Positions 57,360 to 64,000 of a stretch of DNA of 64,000 nucleotides are shown in pieces. This DNA comes from Tyto alba (Eukaryota > Chordata > Aves > Strigiformes > Tytonidae): contig NW_024881279.1 of assembly GCF_018691265.1 (NCBI RefSeq), forward strand, positions 2,323,243-2,387,242, read 5' to 3'. Both the position numbers and the translations under genes were made by a program. The notes beneath the pieces are model-generated. The model was not told the origin of the DNA and did no database searches. It saw only the letters and a list, made by a program, of their open reading frames with translations. Positions within the stretch are counted from its first letter, which is position 1. Each line of letters opens with the position of its first letter.

Positions 57360-58520
57360 GTGGTGTTTTGGAACAATGAGTATAAGCCCATTTCAGACAG
57401 TTTAGTGAGAAACAGATGAGACAGCTCTTCTTGCCAGTTCATGGAGAGCATCTCGCTGGGCCCTTTATTGCTTGGTGTGCCGAGCTGCCAACTGACTCTC
57501 AATGGGCTGCACAGGGGATTCGGCTTTCCTCCTGTGCTCCTTTCTAGTTCCTTTCCATCATGCTCCTAACAGTGATGGTCCATTGTTTCAGACTTCTTCC
57601 TTGCTTAGCTCCTCTAATTCTGCCTGGTTTTCCCTCTTTCTAGCATCCCAGAGATTTATTATCTTTTATTCCATTGCTGTCATGTAGAACTTCATCCAAG
57701 ACAGTTCAGCTCTCCCCATTTCTCAGCAATTAATGAAAAATATTACTTGAAAATGCTGTTCTGCCTTGGTGCCTTTAGCAGACATTTCTTTTCTTCATGG
57801 TTTTATCTCCCTTTCCTAATACTCAAGCATTGCCTACACCTGTTTAAATTTTATTCTGTCCGGTGCCCACTGCTTCTCTCACTGCGCAAGGTTCAAGGCA
57901 ATGCTCCTGCTGGATCCTACTCCTCATCTGCCATTTCTGTGTGTACCTACGTTGCACACACGAGCTAGGAAAGGGTGGATGCCTTGGGTCAGAATTCCAT
58001 CCTTGCTGCTGGAAATCTTTGAAGCTTGTAATTTAAGGAGCACTGTCTTATGGTAAATAAGTCTTTCACCTGTGAGGAAAAACATGCTATCAAACTCTTT
58101 CCTTCCTCTTCCCCCAGGTCCAGCCCCAGCTTTTGAGTTTTATCTATACAGATTTAGCTGCTGTATGCAAAACTGTTATCTTCTGTATTCTGTAACATGC
58201 CAGAAGAAAGCAAACCAACCTGAAAGATAACATACCTGAGAAATACTACAGATGTGTCATGGCAAGCTGTCAAGAATGCTAGCCAGTATTGTGTTTTAAA
58301 TTAATGAAAAATAGGCAGGAGTACATTTTGTGCATGTAGTGTCTGCTGATGACTCAATATTTCAGCTAAACATATTTACCTGAATATTCATAGTCACTTA
58401 GGAGGTGTCTGCATCTCCTGAGCTCAGCTAATCATTTAAATTCTCTTAACTATATTGCTTTTCTCCAACCCACAATATTGCTACCTGCAAGCTATTCACT
58501 GTGTATTCTTTAACTTACCA

Positions 58521-58550
58521 AAAACAAAACAAAACAAAACAAAACAAAAC
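58521..58550. repeat. (AAAAC)6 microsatellite
   Basis: Six perfect AAAAC units are followed by a degenerate A/C-rich tail to about 58600. Confidence 0.92.
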
Positions 58551-61080
58551 CAGAACAACAACAAAAAAACACACCCCAAAACAAAGACAAAAACCACCCG
58601 GAGTGTTGCCCTCGGGGGACACAATCCTGCACAGGGATGTGTGGTCCAGAGGGCACAGAGTCAGCTGCGGGGGGACCTGAGCTGAGCCCTGTGCTTCTGG
58701 TGATGGAGGTGTGCGGTTTGTTTTATCTCCTTTGGAGATGATGCTCATCCCCAGAGCAGTGTGAGGGAAGAAAGGAAAGCTGCTGAACAAGGAGTGGTTC
58801 TGCTGCAGGCAGAGCCGTGGCTGGGGCGCTGGCTGCAAGATCCCAGCAAAAACAACCAGGCTTATTTGTAAATCATGAGAGAACGGTTACCTCTGAGCAT
58901 TTTCCCCAAATGCAACAAAACATAATTCTGGGGCGTGTCTTCAAGTAAAGGTGGTATTTGTCACAACATGGACCTGAAGAGCCTGCAGCTGTGGTACCGG
59001 TGTTTGTGCAGCTCTTTGGGGGTGGGGGTTGAATGGCAAACCCCCAATGCCTCTGATCTAAGCACTGCCTGGAAAAAAAAAAAAAATTAAAACAAAACAA
59101 AAACAAAACCAAGGAAGTTGTTACATTCTTCCGGAGCTGCAAACCCATCTGATGAAGACCCTGCAGCCCGGGCGAGATGCCCCTTTCCCAGCAGAGGCCT
59201 CAAATCCCATTTCATGCTCGGAGGTCCCTGCAGCAGCCCCGGGCTGGGGAGGCGGGGAGGGCACTGCTGCCCGGCAGCCAGAGCTCGCCGTGAAGCATCG
59301 AGGTCGAGGCAGAGCTGGTTTAGTGCGTTTTCCCCTCTAGGAGGTTTTTATCAGGGAACAGATGGTGCTACGATGCTGTTGAATCTCAGTGTCACCTTAG
59401 TTAATCCTCTGTGAAGTTTTGAGGTTTCTCCGAAAGCTGTGGCTGCCAACTTCAGCTGCTGCACTGAATAAGTCCTAGTTTGGCAAGAGGTCCCTTGAAT
59501 AAGAAAGCCAGGAGTCATTACAGGGGTTTTACAATAACAAATGTAAGTCCTGAGGTCTGGTTGGAACGTATTTGTATTTCAAAGGGGATTGAAGTTCTTC
59601 AGAAAGCAAGAACAGAAGTAAAGTTATAAATTAAAACCAAAACCAAACAAAAGTAATGAAAGACCCCATGCTAAGCTTTTCTTTTTGCTGGGTTAATTAG
59701 TTTTAAGATTATGAAATAATTAGAGATACCTCCCTAAAGAGTGTGGTGGGGAAAAAAGCTGTCACCCTCAAACGTGAGCAGTGAGCTGTGCGTGGGACTG
59801 GCCGCCGCTCAGCTGTGAAAGGCCGAGCTGGTGTTCCAACATCTGGGTGACTTCAATGTCACACGCACCGGCTGCAAAACAGCTTCCCACAAAGTCCTGT
59901 TGATTGCGTGTCTGCCTCCAGTTAATCAATTTTATGAAAACAGCTAATTAGGAAGTACAGTGTTTCCTTCAGAGCCACGGGCTGGGCGCTGGCCCAGCGG
60001 CTGCCGTGAGCACAGGCAGGTCTGACACTCAGGTGATGGTTTTAATTAAACAGAAAAGGGGCAGTTTGGGGGTTTTATGTCTGTGGTTGATGTTGTTGCT
60101 TGTTGTTCTGCTGTTTCCATGGGCGACCTGTGCAGAGCCCCCCACCCGTCCTGGAGAACTTGGCTACCAGTGACGGGTGAGCGGGGCTACTGGCCAGGGA
60201 CTGGGGGTGGTGACGCGAAAGGTGATGCTCTGGAGGCTCATGGTGCTCTGGATAAAGCTGTGTTCAGACCCACGCAGAGCAGGATGAAAGTGTGCCACTC
60301 GCTTCTGCCGGTGTGTCCTGTCCTTTCTGCCAAAATGCGTTTGACCCAGAACACCATCTGTGTCTGCACAGCCTTTGTTTTTCCTGTGGTCAGTGCCAGC
60401 TAAGGCTCTGGGCTGCGTTAATGAAGAGTGCTGGTTTGGTAATGGAAAAATGTGGTCAGTAAGTGGAGTCTTCAATCAGAAAACTAATAGCGTGTTCATA
60501 ATGAATCGTGGGAACATTTACAGTGTTCAGCAGGAGCAGATGAGATGTTGCCCAGGAATGCTGCTGTAAAAACACCTTCTTACTCAATGATCAAATGCAG
60601 GAAGGCTTCAAGATATTTGCTGGGGGGTAATAAAAGATTGATAGATATTGTCTCTGTCTTGAGGATTTCCTCACGCAGCCTCATTGCAGCAGGCATTTTA
60701 CAGCTGCATTTGAAGAGTATTTCAAAAACTGTAGTCATATGTGCCGGCCATCCTGCAAAAGTTAAACCTACAGTTCAAGATGCGGTTGGTTCCACAGATG
60801 CAGCTACTGTCACAAGATTCACCTAGGAATATGAGCTAAGGTTTTTACTCTTTTCTGTGAAATCTTCATCAAAGCACTTAAATTTTGCAAAGTACAGACA
60901 GGGGAAAAGAGCTGTGTATAACCATGCCTGGCTGCTCAGGACCTGCGAGTGTTCCTCTGAGTAACTGGCATGCATGACTGCACGGCAAAGCCATTGTTAA
61001 CGTTAAGATTTCGGTTGCAACCATTGTTCACTATTATTTTTAATTTATACAGTACAGCTAAAAATAATCCATAACATAAG

Positions 61081-61124
61081 AAATCTATGGGTAAATGAGT
61101 TGGGTAAATCTATGGGTAAATGAG
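61081..61124. repeat. 19-bp direct duplication, 25-bp period
   Basis: AAATCTATGGGTAAATGAG occurs at 61081-61099 and again at 61106-61124, separated by TTGGGT. It looks like a recent small duplication. Confidence 0.8.
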
Positions 61125-63885
61125 CTTCCTCTTGCAATAGCAACATGAGTTTTAATTGGAGGTGCTGTATATGGAGAGAGGGGGAGAAAGGGGGAATAAT
61201 TTAATCTCCAGGACACACATTTGCATTAATTGCCTGTATACCAGGTATCAGATTCTTCCTGTCTAGACCATCCTACAAAGACAGATTTTTCTTAGCTCTT
61301 GGCTCAGGAACAGGTGCTTCTATATATGTGCTGAGACTTTCCTAGAATTTTAAAAACAAAACTGAGGAGCTGCCAAAATAAACAATAATGCCAACATTTT
61401 AAACCTGTGTGTTCAGTGCTTGACTAGGAGCTGATTTCTATTGGTGCTGCGACCTCCCATCATCCCAGCTGGACTTCAGGCCCTCACAGACCTTGAAATT
61501 AAAAGAGAAAATATTATGTTTCTTCTGGTGTCTTCCCTCTGTAGTTAAAAGCTGTGAAAATCTTTTCAGTTTGTCACTGAAGATTCTTTAACTCTTTGAT
61601 TTTTTAAACATTTTTAAATTTTATTTTTAAATCCTTGCCTTTCTAATAGCTTCATTCCAGTAATTGCTAACGGAAATCATGTTGTAGTCAATACAAAACT
61701 GCTTTACAGCAGTGCAGAATTGGAACAATGTGTCTGTGCCCTGTCTGCCTTGGTGGTGGTGCTGCTTATGAATCCCCACAAACACCAAATGCAACTAAAA
61801 TACTGCAAAGTGCCGCTGCTGTGTCTAAATTTGCAACAGCACATGCATATCAAAGTATTTTCTCTTTCATGTTAGTGAGTAATGTCAAGCACTTATATTA
61901 ATTCCCCATGATTAATCTTGGGTGGACACTGTAATAATGTGTGTAGAATACTATATATATGCAACGCATGTGTTCTGAGGGGAAGACAGGGATGACTAAA
62001 TGGAAGTGGTAACGATCTGTAAAGTGTTAGGACAGAAGAAAACAATGAAAATAGAGACAAAACAGAGGGGAGGGTATGATTCTGATTGTATTGGCTCACC
62101 ACCAAACAAGTGCCAAGGAACTGTGTGGGGCACTGAGATCCAGCTTGTAAAACATGAGAACATATTGTGGAGACGTTATGTTCCACTCCTGCTCAACAGC
62201 TGCCCTGTGACCTCAGGCAATTCCCTTCAAATCTGTGCTTTGCCCCCTGCTTGGCTCTTGCAAGCTCTTCATTTCTTTCAGTGGATGCTTAGACATGACC
62301 TGACACGTGGGTTTTGTCTTTATTGAGGTTCACAAGTGTTGATAGAATTAAAACATAACCTTTCACTTCATCTCCCATGTAATCCCTATCCCCATTTAAC
62401 TGTAATCAAGGAGATGTCTAGCCTAGCTGGGGTATGTCTGCAGACTGGATGGGACTACTGAATTTGGCTACTAGATTGATATTTGTGCTGGTAGAGATGA
62501 TAATACAGTGGTACAATGTTCAAAGCAGGTTGTACAACTGGTGAGGGAGCCTCTAGCAGGAGGAATTCGAGGAGTTAATGTACATGGATGTTTCGGATCG
62601 GTATCAATTGGTACTGACATCCTTGACAGCCCCTTCTAAACTGCCTGGGCTGGGTTCCGTCTGAGTGCAGACAGGATGATATGTTTGGATGGGTTTCTGC
62701 AGCTGTGGAAGGCAAAATCATCTTTGATCCTGAACCCAAGGAACCCTGGTCATCTGTGCTGCGGTCATCTAGTTCTGCCAACAAGTGCATGATTGCGTTT
62801 GTCCTCTCCAGTTCTGGCTCAATTTGAGTTGTTCTTGTTGAGTCACTTTAATCATTGAGGACACTTGAAGTTACTCAGGCCTGAAAGGACGGTATGTTGT
62901 TAAACATGAAAACAGGCCCAGAATAGCATGTTGCTGCAATGGTTGGTTGTTCTCTTTCAATGCTCAAAGCTCTTCTGAGCACACAGGGATGTGTGTGCAG
63001 CCCTGGGGTAGCAATGGCTGTAGGTGAACTCAATAGGTGGAATGGAAGAGGCTTCACTCAGCGCTAATATGAAATAATCATCTCCAAGAAAAGCTGGGTG
63101 GACTTGCGTATGTGAATTTATTGGCCGTAATTTGCATTTTTACTCATTAAGAGCTGATAATTCTGATAATAAAGAATAATCTTTGCCATCAAGCATCCCA
63201 AGTGACTTAACAGTCCTTAATTAAGCATCATAATTTTCTTTGAAGCAGGTAAATGTTATTGCATATTTCAGGTAGGCAAGTAGGGACTGAAGACCAAATG
63301 AAGCTCTTGTTGTAAGCTTTGCTGAAAATGAATGTTTTAGGATCTGTATTTTTTCAGCAGAGGATAGGCCTTAGTTAGGGGGACTTAATTTTTCAACTTG
63401 TGTCATTTGTAATTTCTCACTGGAAAAGAGGTATATCAATTTGTCTGTTTGGGCTCAGCATTTGTCTGATTCTTCATATTTTATGTGAAATTTGCACAAG
63501 AATAAAAGCCTTTATGGTGAAACAAACACAAGTTGCTAAATGTGTAACTGAAAAACTAATTGTGCAGTAGTGGAAGGTGCAGTGTGGAGCACCCCAGGCA
63601 ATTCTGTCTTCTAAAAACACAGCTCTACTCGCACAGGCAGTGACAAGTGAACATGAAACAGGATCTCTTACAATTTTTCAATACAAATGGCTGTTTCCAA
63701 GAGGTGGGTTCCACCTGACTGCGGAGGAATTCTTGCCTCGGAAGGAAGAGGCAAGCTGTTTGTATGCACGTAATGTTACTGCTGTCAAGTCTTCAACAAA
63801 AAGGAGGGGGAAAAGAATGTCCCAGGCCCGCCTGGCAATTGAGTTCAGAGCACTTGGGCAACACCCAGGTGCATTTCTCACCCTT

Positions 63886-64000
63886 GAGCATCAGCCGCGC
63901 TCGGGTGGGAAGCGCTGCCAGGGCCGGGGGCAGCCGAGGGCTCGGAGCCCCCCCTCGCCCCCCAGGCCAGGCTGAGCCCAGCCCCAGGGATCGGGCCCCT
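63886..64000. promoter_or_regulatory. CpG-rich sequence at the window edge, possible start of a CpG island
   Basis: The last 115 bases change abruptly to very high GC with about nine CpG dinucleotides (CCGCGCTCGGG, GCAGCCGAGGGCTCGG, CCCTCGCCCC). The block is cut by the window end, so it could be a promoter island or just another GC-rich patch. Confidence 0.4.

Larger units (their letters stand above)
53798..63885. other. Intergenic: no gene recognised
   Basis: No coding exon is supported on either strand. Contents are poly-A tracts (57106-57121, 57337-57359, and about 59071-59084), an (AAAAC)n array, a 19-bp tandem duplication near 61081-61124, and AT-rich blocks at about 59670-59960 and 63100-63260 with homeodomain and POU motifs. 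Confidence 0.6.

Overview
The window is vertebrate nuclear DNA, most likely from a bird. Genes are split by GT-AG introns, CpG islands lie upstream of two conserved coding sequences, interspersed repeats are scarce, and the one recognisable transposon piece is the 3' end of a CR1 LINE, the typical element of bird and other sauropsid genomes. A reptile cannot be excluded. There are no operons, CRISPR arrays, phage genes or other prokaryotic features.

Two genes are supported, and they point away from each other. KCTD16 is on the minus strand. Its large first coding exon (11374-12205) encodes the BTB/T1 and H1 domains of the GABA-B receptor auxiliary subunit. A GC-rich CpG island at about 13100-14200 is its probable promoter. 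Nothing resembling its last coding exon (H2 domain) is seen at lower coordinates, so positions 1-11373 are read as the start of its long intron. YIPF5 is on the plus strand and complete: a CpG-island promoter (about 21190-21560), a G-rich first intron, five coding exons between 22125 and 28361 giving a 254-residue five-pass ER/Golgi membrane protein, and a 3' UTR. The divergent KCTD16/YIPF5 order is, as I recall, the same as on human chromosome 5q31.

From about 30.2 kb to 64 kb no coding gene can be supported. This is the side on which NR3C1 would be expected from human gene order, but none of it is visible. The stretch holds simple repeats and homopolymers, a 15-bp-unit minisatellite (about 39291-39525), one CR1 fragment (about 46304-46391), GC-rich patches, two inverted repeats, and AT-rich blocks dense in homeodomain, POU or SOX type motifs that could be conserved enhancers. 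The last 115 bases become CpG-rich and may be the edge of another island.

The two genes are not expected to act together: one tunes presynaptic and postsynaptic GABA-B signalling, the other serves ER-to-Golgi transport. I found no undescribed gene system. The observations most worth testing are a possible read-through KCTD16 isoform lacking the H2 domain, an ATF4/CEBP-type element in the KCTD16 island, and the strongly G-skewed YIPF5 intron 1.
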